A DNA stretch of 64,000 bases from Lysobacterales bacterium 66-474 (GTDB lineage Bacteria > Pseudomonadota > Gammaproteobacteria > Xanthomonadales > Rhodanobacteraceae): assembly GCA_001899805.1 (NCBI GenBank), contig MKWP01000015.1, forward strand, positions 372,001 through 436,000, given 5' to 3'. Both the position numbers and the translations under genes were made by a program. Positions 26,137 through 36,400 of this stretch are shown here, piece by piece. Positions within the stretch are counted from its first letter, which is position 1. Every line of letters starts with the position of its first letter. The notes beneath the pieces were generated by a model. The model saw nothing but the letters and a program-made list of their open reading frames with translations, was not told the origin of the DNA and made no database searches.

Positions 26137-29100
26137 ATGTGTAACCACGAGTTGATCAGGTTGGCGCCGCCAAGTGCCGGCCTCGCCGCACTGCCGGCTT
26201 TCATCGACGGCAAGGGGGAGAACCGTCGTTGGGCGAAGGCCGCGGGTGGCCGTGTCGTTTCATTGAAGATGCGGGCACTGGTTTCGGCCTGTGCGGCCGC
26301 GTTTCTGTTCGCCGCGTCGGGCCACGCGGCCTTGGCCCAGGACACATCAAATCAGCCCGAGTCGACGCTCGTGACGACCAAGCAGAAGGCCGGGCAGGAC
26401 GAGACGAAACAGAAGGCCGAGGCTGCCAAGAAGACTGCCGCTGCGGATACCCAGCAGCTCGATGTCGTCAGGGTGTACGGCATCCGCCAGAGCCTCCAGA
26501 GTTCCCTGCGTACCAAGGAGAACTCGAATGACATCGTCGAGGCGATCTCCGCCGAGGATATCGGCAAACTGCCGGACGTGAGCATCGCCGACAGCCTGGC
26601 GCGCCTTCCGGGCCTGGCCACGCAGCGCGTGAACGGCGAGGCCAGTTCGATCGCGATCCGCGGCTTGTCGCCGGACTTCGCCGGCACCACGTTGAACGGC
26701 CGCGAGCAGGCGACGATCGGCGAGAACCGCGGCGTCGAATACGACCAGTATCCGGCCGAACTGATCAACGGGGCGACCGTGTACAAGACGCCCGATGCCA
26801 GCCTGGTCGGCCAAGGCCTGTCCGGCACGGTGGACCTGCACACCATCAACCCGCTGGACCTGTCCAGGCGCACGATGGTCTTCAATCTGCGCGGCCAGCA
26901 CAACAGCAATGGCGACCTCAATCCGGGTACCGGTACCGGGACCAGCGGCCACCGGCTGAGCTTTTCCTACATCGACCAGTTCTTCAACCACACGCTGGGC
27001 CTCGCCATCGGGTTCGCCCAGATCGACCAGCCGATCCAGGAAAAGCAATACCAGGCGTGGTGGTGGAGCGTGGACAACGGCACTGCAGGCATCGACCAGA
27101 ACTGGGGTGGGCCGCACACGCCGGGCATGCCGGACAACGTGATTTCGCAGGAAGGCATGCAACTGCGCGCGCAGTCCGAGGACGCGAAGCGCAATGGCCT
27201 GATGGCGGTGCTGGAGTGGGCGCCCAGCGAGTCGTACTACTCGAAGCTCGACATGTACTACTCGACCTTCAACAAGCACAAGTTCAAGAACGGCGCGCAG
27301 TGGTCTTCCAGCCCATGGGACAACATTTCCTACAGCAACGTCGGCACGTCACCGGGCTCGCCCTACCCGATCGTGACCTCGGGCACCATCAGCGGCATCG
27401 CACCGATCCTGCAGAACGAATACACCAAGGAAACCGACAGGTTGTATTCGATCGGCTGGAAAAACACGCTGTATCTCGGTGACTGGACCACGTCGCTGGA
27501 CCTGTCTTCTTCATCCGCCAGGGTAAGACTGCACGACGCCTACCTGTTCAGCGGGTTGTCCGGGGGCGCGTTCACCGACGTGGCTTTCACCACACCATCA
27601 GGCAACGGCTACCCGGTATTCACGCCGAGCGTCGACTTCGCCGATCCCGCGACCATGGTCTTCACCGATCCGGACGGCTACGGTTACAACGGCCGCGAAG
27701 AGTTCGATCGCCAAAGCGACAGGATCAACGCCGTGCGATTGCAGGTGAGCCACCCGCTGGGCTGGATCTTCAGCAGCATGGACCTGGGCCTCGACTATTC
27801 GGACCGCACCAAGACCAAGCACGCCGACGTCAACTTCGCCTGGCTCGACGGCAACGGCAGCACCCCGGGTACCTACCAGAACCACTTCAGCACGCCGATC
27901 AATCCGGCCCTCCTCTACGGACCGACCTCGCTGGGCTATGGCGGCATCCCGGCCATCCTCAACTACAACGTCCTGGGCGCGATGTACAGCCAGTTCTACC
28001 TGACGCCGCAGAACGGTGCGGGCGACTGGAACCGCAACTACACCGTCGAGGAGAAGGTGCCGCTGGCCTACGCCAAGTTCAACATCGAAACCAACGTGGC
28101 CGGCATTCCGCTGCGCGGAAACGTCGGCGTGCAGTTCGTGCACACGGATCAATCATCCGACGCGCTGCAGACCGACGCCAGCGGCAATCTGGCGGGCGCA
28201 ATCCACGGCGGCGCCACGTACAACAAGGTGCTGCCCAGCCTGAACCTGGTGGCGAAGCTCGGCGACGGCCAGTATCTGCGCTTCGGCCTGGCCAAGACCA
28301 TGGCGCGCGGGCGCATCGACGACGAGAAGGTCTCCTCCTCGGCCTGGGTATACAAGGTGACGGACGGGCCGCAAGCGGGCCAGGTGGTGTGGTCGGGCAG
28401 CGGCGGCAACCCGCAGTTGAGACCCTATGTCGCGGTGGGCACGGATATTTCGTGGGAGAAATATTTCGGCAAGGCCAGCTACGTCGCGGTGGCGGTGTTC
28501 CGGAAGAACCTGCTGAACTACATCTACAACAAGACCATCCTCAATTACGATTTCTCGGGTTACATCAACAACACGCCCACCCTGGTGCCGACCAGCCAGT
28601 ACGGCTCCTTCACCCTGCCCCAGAACGGTACGGGCGGCTCGATGGAAGGCCTGGAGTTGTCCGGCGCGCTGGAGGGCGGGCTGCTGACCCCGATGCTGGA
28701 AGGGTTCGGCGTGCTGGCCAATTACTCGCTGACCAACAGCAACATCCCGACCAGTTCCATTTCGGCGATTCCGGGTGGGCCCACGACGCTTCCTGGATTG
28801 TCGCGCAAGGTCGGCAACATCATCATGTATTACGAACGCAACGGGTTTTCGGCGCGCGTGGCCTACCGCTACCGTTCGTCGTTCACCGGCGAGGCGGTGG
28901 CGCTGTTCGACCAACTCGGTTACACCAGGATCCTGGCGAACCGGCAGACCGATCTGCAGTTGGGTTACGAATTCCCCGAGGGACGTTGGAAAGGACTGTC
29001 GATCCTCCTGCAGGTCAACAATCTTGGCAACTCGCCCGACACGTCGGTCCAGGTCTCCGGGTTGCCCAACGGCGTGAATACGACCCGGCCGCTGGAATAC

Positions 29101-29148
29101 GACACCTGGGGACGCACCTACCTGCTCGGTTTCAGCTACAAGCTGTAG
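26137..29148 (+). CDS. TonB-dependent receptor, Xanthomonas/Caulobacter type
   Basis: This 1003-residue outer-membrane receptor imports a ligand using TonB energy. A plug with VVRVYGIRQSLQSSLRTKENS, VEAISAEDIGKLPDVSIADSLARLPG and IAIRGLSPDF is followed by a long beta-barrel ending in an aromatic/leucine strand (YLLGFSYKL). The ATG at 26137 has an excellent ribosome site (GGAGGTGA), yet the hydrophobic signal segment ALVSACAAAFLFAASGHAALAQ begins only at residue 47, so there is an unusual N-terminal extension; an ATG at 26269 would give a normal signal. The GH3 and GH30 genes downstream suggest an imported beta-glucoside or beta-glucan oligosaccharide. Confidence 0.92.
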   Translation: MCNHELIRLAPPSAGLAALPAFIDGKGENRRWAKAAGGRVVSLKMRALVSACAAAFLFAASGHAALAQDTSNQPESTLVTTKQKAGQDETKQKAEAAKKTAAADTQQLDVVRVYGIRQSLQSSLRTKENSNDIVEAISAEDIGKLPDVSIADSLARLPGLATQRVNGEASSIAIRGLSPDFAGTTLNGREQATIGENRGVEYDQYPAELINGATVYKTPDASLVGQGLSGTVDLHTINPLDLSRRTMVFNLRGQHNSNGDLNPGTGTGTSGHRLSFSYIDQFFNHTLGLAIGFAQIDQPIQEKQYQAWWWSVDNGTAGIDQNWGGPHTPGMPDNVISQEGMQLRAQSEDAKRNGLMAVLEWAPSESYYSKLDMYYSTFNKHKFKNGAQWSSSPWDNISYSNVGTSPGSPYPIVTSGTISGIAPILQNEYTKETDRLYSIGWKNTLYLGDWTTSLDLSSSSARVRLHDAYLFSGLSGGAFTDVAFTTPSGNGYPVFTPSVDFADPATMVFTDPDGYGYNGREEFDRQSDRINAVRLQVSHPLGWIFSSMDLGLDYSDRTKTKHADVNFAWLDGNGSTPGTYQNHFSTPINPALLYGPTSLGYGGIPAILNYNVLGAMYSQFYLTPQNGAGDWNRNYTVEEKVPLAYAKFNIETNVAGIPLRGNVGVQFVHTDQSSDALQTDASGNLAGAIHGGATYNKVLPSLNLVAKLGDGQYLRFGLAKTMARGRIDDEKVSSSAWVYKVTDGPQAGQVVWSGSGGNPQLRPYVAVGTDISWEKYFGKASYVAVAVFRKNLLNYIYNKTILNYDFSGYINNTPTLVPTSQYGSFTLPQNGTGGSMEGLELSGALEGGLLTPMLEGFGVLANYSLTNSNIPTSSISAIPGGPTTLPGLSRKVGNIIMYYERNGFSARVAYRYRSSFTGEAVALFDQLGYTRILANRQTDLQLGYEFPEGRWKGLSILLQVNNLGNSPDTSVQVSGLPNGVNTTRPLEYDTWGRTYLLGFSYKL

Positions 29149-29157
29149 CCGATGCGC

Positions 29158-29187
29158 CGTTGGGCGGCGCATCGGCGCCGCCCAACG
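29158..29187 (+). repeat. Intercistronic hairpin between receptor and GH3 genes
   Basis: CGTTGGGCGGCGC (29158-29170) and its perfect complement (29175-29187) form a 13-pair stem with a four-base loop, ten bases after the receptor stop. No T-run follows, so it may stabilise the receptor mRNA or reduce downstream transcription rather than end it. Confidence 0.65.
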
Positions 29188-29229
29188 CCATGTTGCGGCA
29201 GGCAAATGTTCCGGACGAGTGAGGCTCGC

Positions 29230-31809
29230 ATGCTTCGTATCCATTTTCCACCGCGCCTGCGGATCGGCCTGGCCGCGGTCGCGTGTGTTGCAAGTGCGCA
29301 CGCGACCGGCCGGCTTCCGGCGAAGGGCGCGCACGCATCGCCTGCGCCCACGCATTACACCGACTGGCCGGCGATCAAGCTGGAAACTGCCGCCGATCCG
29401 GCACTGGATGCGCGCGCGCGCGCGATCGTGGCGGGCATGACGCTGGCGCAAAAGGTGGGCCAGATGACCCAGGCCGAGATCAAGTCGATCACGCCGGACG
29501 AAGTGCGCCGGTACTACATCGGCTCGGTGCTCAACGGCGGCGGCTCCTGGCCGGAGCAGAACAAGCACGCCGGCATCGGCGACTGGCTGCATCTCGCCGA
29601 CGCCTGGTACGACGCGTCCATGAGCACCGACATGAAGGTGCACATCCCCATCATCTGGGGTACCGACGCGGTGCACGGCGACAGCAACGTGTACGGTGCA
29701 ACGCTGTTCCCGCACAACATCGGGCTGGGCGCGGCGCACGATCCGGCACTGATCCACGCGATCGGCGCGGCCACCGCGAAGGCGGTGCGCGCCACCGGCG
29801 TCACCTGGGCCTTCGCGCCCACGCTGGCGGTGGCGCAGGACGTGCGCTGGGGCCGCACCTACGAAAGCTTTTCCAGCGAGCCCGGCTTGGTGCGCGAGTA
29901 CGCGCGTGCCTACGTGGAAGGCCTGCAGGGCAGCTTCGGGCCGCACAACGTGATGGCGACCGCCAAGCATTTCATCGGCGACGGCGCCACCTGGCAGGGC
30001 ATCGACCAGGGCGAGGCTCGGGTGGACAAGGCCACGATGATCAACGTGCACGGTGCCGGCTACTTCGGCGCGCTCGAGGCCGGCGTGCTCAGCGTGATGG
30101 CTTCCTACAACAGCTGGAACGACCTCGCCGACGGCGTCAACTACGGCAAGATGTCCGGCGCACCCGCGCTGCTCACCGGCGCGTTGAAGGACAAGATGGG
30201 CTTCCGCGGCTTCGTGGTCTCCGACTGGAACGCCATCGGCCAATTGCACGGCTGCAGCAACGCCAGTTGCCCGCAGGCGATCGATTCCGGCATCGACATG
30301 GTGATGGTTCCCGACGACTGGAAGGCTTTCATCGCCAACACCATGCAGCAGGTCAAGGAAGGCCGGATTCCGATGGCACGCATCGACGACGCGGTGTTCC
30401 GCATCGTGCGCGCCAAGCTCGCGATGGGCCTGTTCGACAAGCGCCCGTCGCAACTGCCCGGCGCCGGCGACGCAAGCCTGTTGCAGGATCGCGCCCTGGC
30501 ACGTCGCGCGGTACGCGAGTCGCTGGTGCTGCTGAAGAACAACCACGACGTGCTGCCGCTCAAGCCCGGCATGAAGCTGCTCGTGGTCGGCAAGAGCGCG
30601 GACAGCCTGCCGAACCAGAGCGGCGGCTGGTCGCTGACCTGGCAGGGTACCGGCAACGGCAATGCGGACTTTCCCGACGGCGAGACCATACTTGCCGGCC
30701 TGCGTACGGCCGATGGCGCGGCGAATGTCACGTACAGCGAGACGGCTCAGGGCGTGAACCCGAAAGACTACGACGCCATCGTGGCCGTGCTGGGCGAGAC
30801 ACCCTACGCGGAAACCTTGGGCGACATCGCGCCGTCGGAAACGCTGCGCTACGGCGACCGTTATCCCGAAGACCTGGCCCTGCTGAGACGGGTCGCGCAG
30901 TCGGGCAAGCCCGTGGTGGTGGTGTTCGTGGCGGGGCGTCCGTTGTTCGTGAACCCCATGCTCAACCTCGCCGATGCCTTCGTGATGGCCTGGCTGCCGG
31001 GTACCGAGGGCGGCGGCGTGGGCGACGTGCTGTTCGCCGGCGGCCACGGCAAGGGTCGCTACAACTTCACCGGCACGCTGGCGCGGCCCTGGCCCGGCGT
31101 GCCGTGCGCCGACGCGGCCAAGGCCGGCCCGTCGCGCTGGCTGTTCACGCCGGGCTACGGGCTGCGCTATCCCACGCGGCGCGATCTGCCCGAGCTGCCC
31201 GTGCATGCCGATATCAAGGCCTGCTCCGACACCACCACCCTGCCGGTGTTCCATACGCTCGCGCTGGCGCCGTTCTCGCTGTACCTCGCGGACGACGCGC
31301 ACGGCGAACACGCGGTGGGTTCGGACCTCAATGGCGAAATCGCCTGGCCTGCCGCACATCCCTCGCTGCGCCTGCGCACCGTGCAGGTCAACACCCAGCA
31401 GGACGCCAAGGCCGTCACCTGGCTGGCCCCCGGCCGTTTGCTTGCGCGCACCCAACAGCCCGTGGATCTCTCGAAACTCGCCGCCAGCCATGCGGCGCTG
31501 CAATTCGACGTGGTGGTCGATGCGCCCGCGCAAGGTCCGGTGACGTTGGCGATGCACTGCGGCAAGACTTGCGGTGGCCATGTCGAACTCGGCTCGTTGT
31601 TGGCCGGTTACGCGTCGGGCGCGCGGCAGAGCGTGTCGATTCCGCTGGAGTGCTTTGCCAAGCGCGGCGTGGATCTGGCGCATGTCGACGTGCCGTTCGA
31701 GGTTGCGGCCACCGCACCGTTCGCCGCCGCCTTCGCCGACATCCGGATCAGCGCCGCGGCGTCCGCCAACCGCCACGACGTTTCCTGCGCCGACGTGGGG
31801 GTTCGATGA
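29230..31809 (+). CDS. Exported GH3 beta-glucosidase (exo-beta-glucanase type)
   Basis: This 859-residue glycoside hydrolase family 3 enzyme should release glucose from beta-linked oligosaccharides in the periplasm. A signal peptide (LRIGLAAVACVASAHA) precedes the (beta/alpha)8 domain with IPIIWGTDAVHGDSNV, ATAKHFIGDGAT, and the nucleophile Asp332 in FVVSDWNAIG. The second domain carries SLVLLKNNHDVLPLKPG and PYAETLGD. The last 150 residues resemble an added carbohydrate-related beta domain (KAVTWLAPGRLL). Start MLRIHFPP is the first good one after the hairpin. It is cotranscribed with the GH30 gene 43 bases downstream. Confidence 0.94.
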   Translation: MLRIHFPPRLRIGLAAVACVASAHATGRLPAKGAHASPAPTHYTDWPAIKLETAADPALDARARAIVAGMTLAQKVGQMTQAEIKSITPDEVRRYYIGSVLNGGGSWPEQNKHAGIGDWLHLADAWYDASMSTDMKVHIPIIWGTDAVHGDSNVYGATLFPHNIGLGAAHDPALIHAIGAATAKAVRATGVTWAFAPTLAVAQDVRWGRTYESFSSEPGLVREYARAYVEGLQGSFGPHNVMATAKHFIGDGATWQGIDQGEARVDKATMINVHGAGYFGALEAGVLSVMASYNSWNDLADGVNYGKMSGAPALLTGALKDKMGFRGFVVSDWNAIGQLHGCSNASCPQAIDSGIDMVMVPDDWKAFIANTMQQVKEGRIPMARIDDAVFRIVRAKLAMGLFDKRPSQLPGAGDASLLQDRALARRAVRESLVLLKNNHDVLPLKPGMKLLVVGKSADSLPNQSGGWSLTWQGTGNGNADFPDGETILAGLRTADGAANVTYSETAQGVNPKDYDAIVAVLGETPYAETLGDIAPSETLRYGDRYPEDLALLRRVAQSGKPVVVVFVAGRPLFVNPMLNLADAFVMAWLPGTEGGGVGDVLFAGGHGKGRYNFTGTLARPWPGVPCADAAKAGPSRWLFTPGYGLRYPTRRDLPELPVHADIKACSDTTTLPVFHTLALAPFSLYLADDAHGEHAVGSDLNGEIAWPAAHPSLRLRTVQVNTQQDAKAVTWLAPGRLLARTQQPVDLSKLAASHAALQFDVVVDAPAQGPVTLAMHCGKTCGGHVELGSLLAGYASGARQSVSIPLECFAKRGVDLAHVDVPFEVAATAPFAAAFADIRISAAASANRHDVSCADVGVR

Positions 31810-31852
31810 GCGCGACGCGGTGGCCGGCATCCCGTGGCGACGGGCGCCGCAT

Positions 31853-33340
31853 ATGAAGCGGGGCGTGAACACATTTGGCTGGATCGCAATCGCAGGGGGC
31901 GCCCTGCTCGCCGCGTGCGCGCCGGCGCAGTCGTCCTCGCGCACGTCGCGCACACCGGTGTCGCAGCCGTCACCCGCGAAACCCGCAGTCGAGCTGTGGC
32001 TCAGTACACAGGATCGACGGCTGCGCCTGGCCCGGCAACCGGATGTCCCGATCTCCGTGCCGGCCTCGGTCCCGGCGAACATCCTCATCGACACCCATCA
32101 CACCTACCAGACCATCGTGGGCTTCGGGGCGGCGCTGACGGATTCGTCGTCGTGGCTGATCCAGCACCGGCTCACGGCGCGGCAGCGCAATGCGTTCCTG
32201 CACGAAATGTTCGGGCCGCCACCGGGCCTGGGACTGGACATGACGCGCCTGACGATCGGCGCCTCGGATTTTTCGCTGCGGCACTACTCGCTGGACGACC
32301 TCCCGGCCGGTCAGGCCGATCCGGGGCTGGAGCACTTCAACATCGCGACCGATCTCGATGACGTGATCCCGACCGTGCGCGAGGCACTGGCGATCAATCC
32401 GCGCTTGCACATCATCGCCTCGCCATGGAGTGCACCGGCATGGATGAAAACCACCGGCAGCCTGATTGGCGGCACGCTGTTGGTACGGTACGAATCCACC
32501 TTCGCCACGTATCTGGTCAAATACGTCGACGCCATGCGCGATCACGGCGTCCCGATCTGGGCGCTTACCATCCAGAACGAACCCGCGTTCCAACCCGGGA
32601 ACTACCCGGGCATGGAACTGGGCCCGGCTGCACGTGCACGCATCATTGGAAAGTACCTCGGCCCGGCCTTGGCGAACCACGAGCCACGCACCCGCATCCT
32701 CGGCTGGGATCACAACTGGGATGCACCCGAGCAGCCGCTCGCCGTGCTCGCCGATCCTGCTGCCACGCACTATGTCGACGGCGTCGCCTGGCATTGCTAC
32801 GCGGGCGATCCGGGTGCGCAGAGCCGCGTGCATCGGGCCTTTCCGCACAAGGACGCTTACCTCACCGAATGCTCAGGCGGCGACTGGGAGTCCACGAAGA
32901 ACGATGCGCTTTTGTGGTTCGCACGCGAATTGCTGCTGGGCAGTCTCAGGAACTGGGCACGCGGCGTGGTCTACTGGAACCTGGCACTCGACGAGAACCA
33001 CGGCCCGCATTCCGGGGGCTGCGACGATTGCAGGGGTCTGGTCACGATAGACTCACGCACCGGCGCCGTGAGCCGCAATGACGAATACTACGCGTTCGCA
33101 CACTTCGGCCGCTTCGTGCTGCCTGGCGCGGTGCGGGTAGCGTCCACCGCAACCGGGCCGGACATCCGCAACGTGGCTTTCCGGAATGCCGGGGACGGAC
33201 GGCTGGTGCTGGTGGTGGTCAATAGCGCGAAGGTCGCGCAAGAGGTGAGCGTTGGGCAGGGCCACGTGTACTTCAGGTACAAGATGCCGGCCGAGAGCGT
33301 GGCCACCTTCAGCTGGAATCCGGGCCAGCACACTCCTTGA
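31853..33340 (+). CDS. GH30 glycoside hydrolase lipoprotein
   Basis: This 495-residue family 30 enzyme resembles bacterial glucosylceramidases and beta-1,6-glucanases. The N-terminus is a lipoprotein signal with lipobox LLAAC, so it should be membrane anchored. The acid/base Glu243 is in TIQNEPAFQPGNYPGM and the nucleophile Glu339 in YLTECSGGDW; ASPWSAPAWMKTTGSL is the family's substrate-floor block. A C-terminal beta-sandwich follows. With the GH3 enzyme and the TonB receptor it suggests stepwise breakdown of a beta-glucan, possibly beta-1,6-linked; substrate is inference. Confidence 0.92.
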   Translation: MKRGVNTFGWIAIAGGALLAACAPAQSSSRTSRTPVSQPSPAKPAVELWLSTQDRRLRLARQPDVPISVPASVPANILIDTHHTYQTIVGFGAALTDSSSWLIQHRLTARQRNAFLHEMFGPPPGLGLDMTRLTIGASDFSLRHYSLDDLPAGQADPGLEHFNIATDLDDVIPTVREALAINPRLHIIASPWSAPAWMKTTGSLIGGTLLVRYESTFATYLVKYVDAMRDHGVPIWALTIQNEPAFQPGNYPGMELGPAARARIIGKYLGPALANHEPRTRILGWDHNWDAPEQPLAVLADPAATHYVDGVAWHCYAGDPGAQSRVHRAFPHKDAYLTECSGGDWESTKNDALLWFARELLLGSLRNWARGVVYWNLALDENHGPHSGGCDDCRGLVTIDSRTGAVSRNDEYYAFAHFGRFVLPGAVRVASTATGPDIRNVAFRNAGDGRLVLVVVNSAKVAQEVSVGQGHVYFRYKMPAESVATFSWNPGQHTP

Positions 33341-33430
33341 AGTCTGCGAACGCCCTGCTTGGTATCCGAGCACGCGCCACCGCAACCCATCGCGGAGGAT
33401 CGGTTGCGGCGACGCGACGTTCCTGCGCGC

Positions 33431-36400
33431 TCAACCCGACTGCGCGATCTGTGCCAGCCTCCGCAGCGCCACCGAGGCGATCGGATAGTCGACGTCCACG
33501 CCGCGGATTTCATCCAGCATGCCGCGGGTGAACTGCAACTGTGGATTGTCGCGTTGCAGCCACGCCGCGACCGCGCCGTCGGCGCCCTGGCGGGCCTGTT
33601 CGGACGCCAGGATCTGGCCGACCATCGCACGGTGCTGAACGGCGAGTTCGTCGCGCAACGCGCCACGCGCCTGCGCATGCCAGCGGCTTTCCACGGGAAG
33701 CTTCTCGATCTGGCCGCGCAGCCATTCGATGTCCAGCGCTTCGCCGAGGTCGAAGAACACCCGCGCGACATGCTCGACCGGGCGGCCGGACGCCAGCGAG
33801 GTTTCGATCACGTCCATCGCCACTCCAAGTGACGGAATGGTCGCCAGCTTGTGCGCGAGTTCGTCGGGGAATCCCATCCCCTGCCATTTCTCCAGGTCGA
33901 CGCCCCACGAGGCGCGCCCGGTTTCGGTGAACGCATCCGGCAACGCCGCGCGCAACTTGTCCATGCCGGGCTGGTAGCGGTGCACCAGGTCCGTGATGCC
34001 GAGCACCGTGCCCGGCAAGTTCAACAGCCAGCGCGACACGTGGCGCAGCAGCGACCACACTTTCATCAACGCATCGATCTGTGCGGCCTCGCTGACCTTG
34101 CCGTCGAGCGCGTCGATGCCGGACCACAGTTCGCGCGCATGCAGGATCTGGCGCGCCGCGTTGTAGGCCTTGACCACCGCCGCGGCGGTTTCCCCGGTGT
34201 CCTCCTGGCTGCGCAGCACGAAGGTGGCGCCCATGCGGTTGACGATGGAGTTGGTGACCGCGGTGGCGATGATTTCGCGCTTCAGGCGATGCCGCTGCAT
34301 GTGCGCGGCGTACTTCTGGTGCAACGGCTCCGGGAAGTAGCGCACCAGCTCGTGCGAGAGGAACGGGTCTTCCGGCACGTCCGAATCCAGCAACTGCTGG
34401 TACAGCACGATCTTGGAGTACGACAGCAGCACCGCCAGTTCCGGGCGCGTGAGGCCCTGATGGTGGGTGCGGCGTTCGGCCAGCTCCGCGTCGGACGGTA
34501 GCGATTCGATCTGGCGGTCGAGCTGGCCGCGCGCTTCCAGGGTGCGGATGAAATGCGCCTTGGAACCGAGGCGCCCGACCGACATGTGTTCCATCAGGCT
34601 GAGCGCGACGTTCTGGCGGTAGTTGTCGCGCAGCACCAGGCGTTCGACTTCGTCGGTCATCGAGTGCAGCAGCTTGTTGCGCGCCTCGGTGTCCATTTCG
34701 CCGCGCTGCACCGCATCGTTCAGCAGGATCTTGATGTTGACCTCGTGGTCCGAGGTGTCCACGCCCGCCGAGTTGTCGATGAAGTCGGTGTTGAGCAGCA
34801 CGCCCTTCTGCGCGGCCTCGATGCGGCCCTTCTGGGTGAAGCCGAGATTGCCGCCCTCGCCCACGATCCTGCAATGCAGCTCGCCGCCGTTGATGCGCAG
34901 CGCATTGTTGGCGCGATCGCCGACGTCGGCGTTGCTCTCCGTCGCCGCCTTGACGTAGGTGCCGATGCCGCCGTTCCACAGCAGGTCGACCGGCGCCTTC
35001 AGGATCGCGCTCATCAACTCGACCGGCGGCAGCGATTCCACGCCTTCGCCGATCCCGAGCACGCCGCGCATTTCCGGCGTGAGCGCGATGGCCTTGAAGT
35101 TGCGCGCGAACACGCCGCCGCCCTTCGAGATCTTCGACTTGTCGTAATCGTCCCACGACGAGCGCGGCAGGTTGAACATGCGCTCGCGTTCGACGAACGA
35201 GGATTCCGCATCCGGATTCGGGTCGATGAAAATGTGGCGGTGGTCGAACGCCGCGAGCAGGCGCGTGTGCCGCGACAGCAGCATGCCGTTGCCGAACACG
35301 TCGCCCGACATGTCGCCGATGCCGACGCAGGTGAAATCCTCGCTCTGGCAATCGTGGCCGAGCGCGCGGAAGTGGCGCTTCACCGATTCCCAGCCGCCCT
35401 TGGCGGTGATGCCCATGCCCTTGTGGTCGTAGCCGGCCGAGCCGCCCGAGGCGAACGCGTCGCCCAGCCAGTAGTTGTGCGCGATCGAGATGCCGTTGGC
35501 GATGTCGGAGAACTTCGCGGTACCCTTGTCGGCGGCCACCACCAGGTACGGATCGTCGTCGTCGTGGCGCACTACCTCGACCGGATGCAGCACCTTGTTC
35601 GCGGCCGTGTCGATGTTGTCGGTGATGTCGAGCAGGCCGTTGATGAACATCTTGTAGCAGGCGATGCCCTCCTGCAGCTGCGCGTCGCGCTCGGCCGGCG
35701 GCCGCTTCACGAAGAAGCCGCCCTTGGAACCCACCGGCACGATCACGGTGTTCTTCACCATCTGCGCCTTGACCAGGCCCAGCACCTCGGTGCGGAAGTC
35801 CTCGCGCCGGTCCGACCAGCGCAGGCCGCCGCGCGCGACCGGCCCGAAGCGCAGGTGCACGCCTTCCACGCGCGGCGCGTACACCCAGATTTCGCGGTAC
35901 GGCACCGGCTTCGGGATGTCCGGAACCTGGTGCGGATCGAGCTTGTAGCTGATGTATTCGGCGGGCTTGCCGTCGCGCTTCTGGAAATAGCTGGTGCGCA
36001 ACGTCGCCCGCATCTGGCCCATGAAGCCGCGCAGGATGCGGTCATCGTCGAGGCTGGAGACGTTGGTCAGCAGTACCTTGATCGCATTGATCAAGCCGTC
36101 GACCTGCTCCTCGCGCGGCTTTTCCAGCAAGGCGGCGACCTGCGCCGCGAATTCGGGATTGGCATCCGCCACCGCCTTGGGGGTCAGCGCGCCGAGCTCG
36201 CGCTGCAGCGCTTCGCGGGCAGCCTTGCGCGATACCGAGTCGCCATTCTCGCGGTTCGGATCGAACTTGGCTTCGAACAGCTCGACCAGCAGCCCGGCGA
36301 TCATCGGATAGCGGTTGAGGGTTTCCTCCATGTACGCCTGCGAGAACGGCGTGCCGACCTGCTGCTGGTACTTGCAGTACCCGCGCAGCATCGCGATCTG

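Noticed and set aside
25582-26155. Overlapping open frames in the gap before the carbohydrate locus
   Set aside because: No similarity, poor starts, and the region contains operator palindromes; better read as non-coding.
28153-32094. Long minus-strand frame across the receptor and GH3/GH30 genes
   Set aside because: It crosses three real genes and their gaps and has no recognisable domain.
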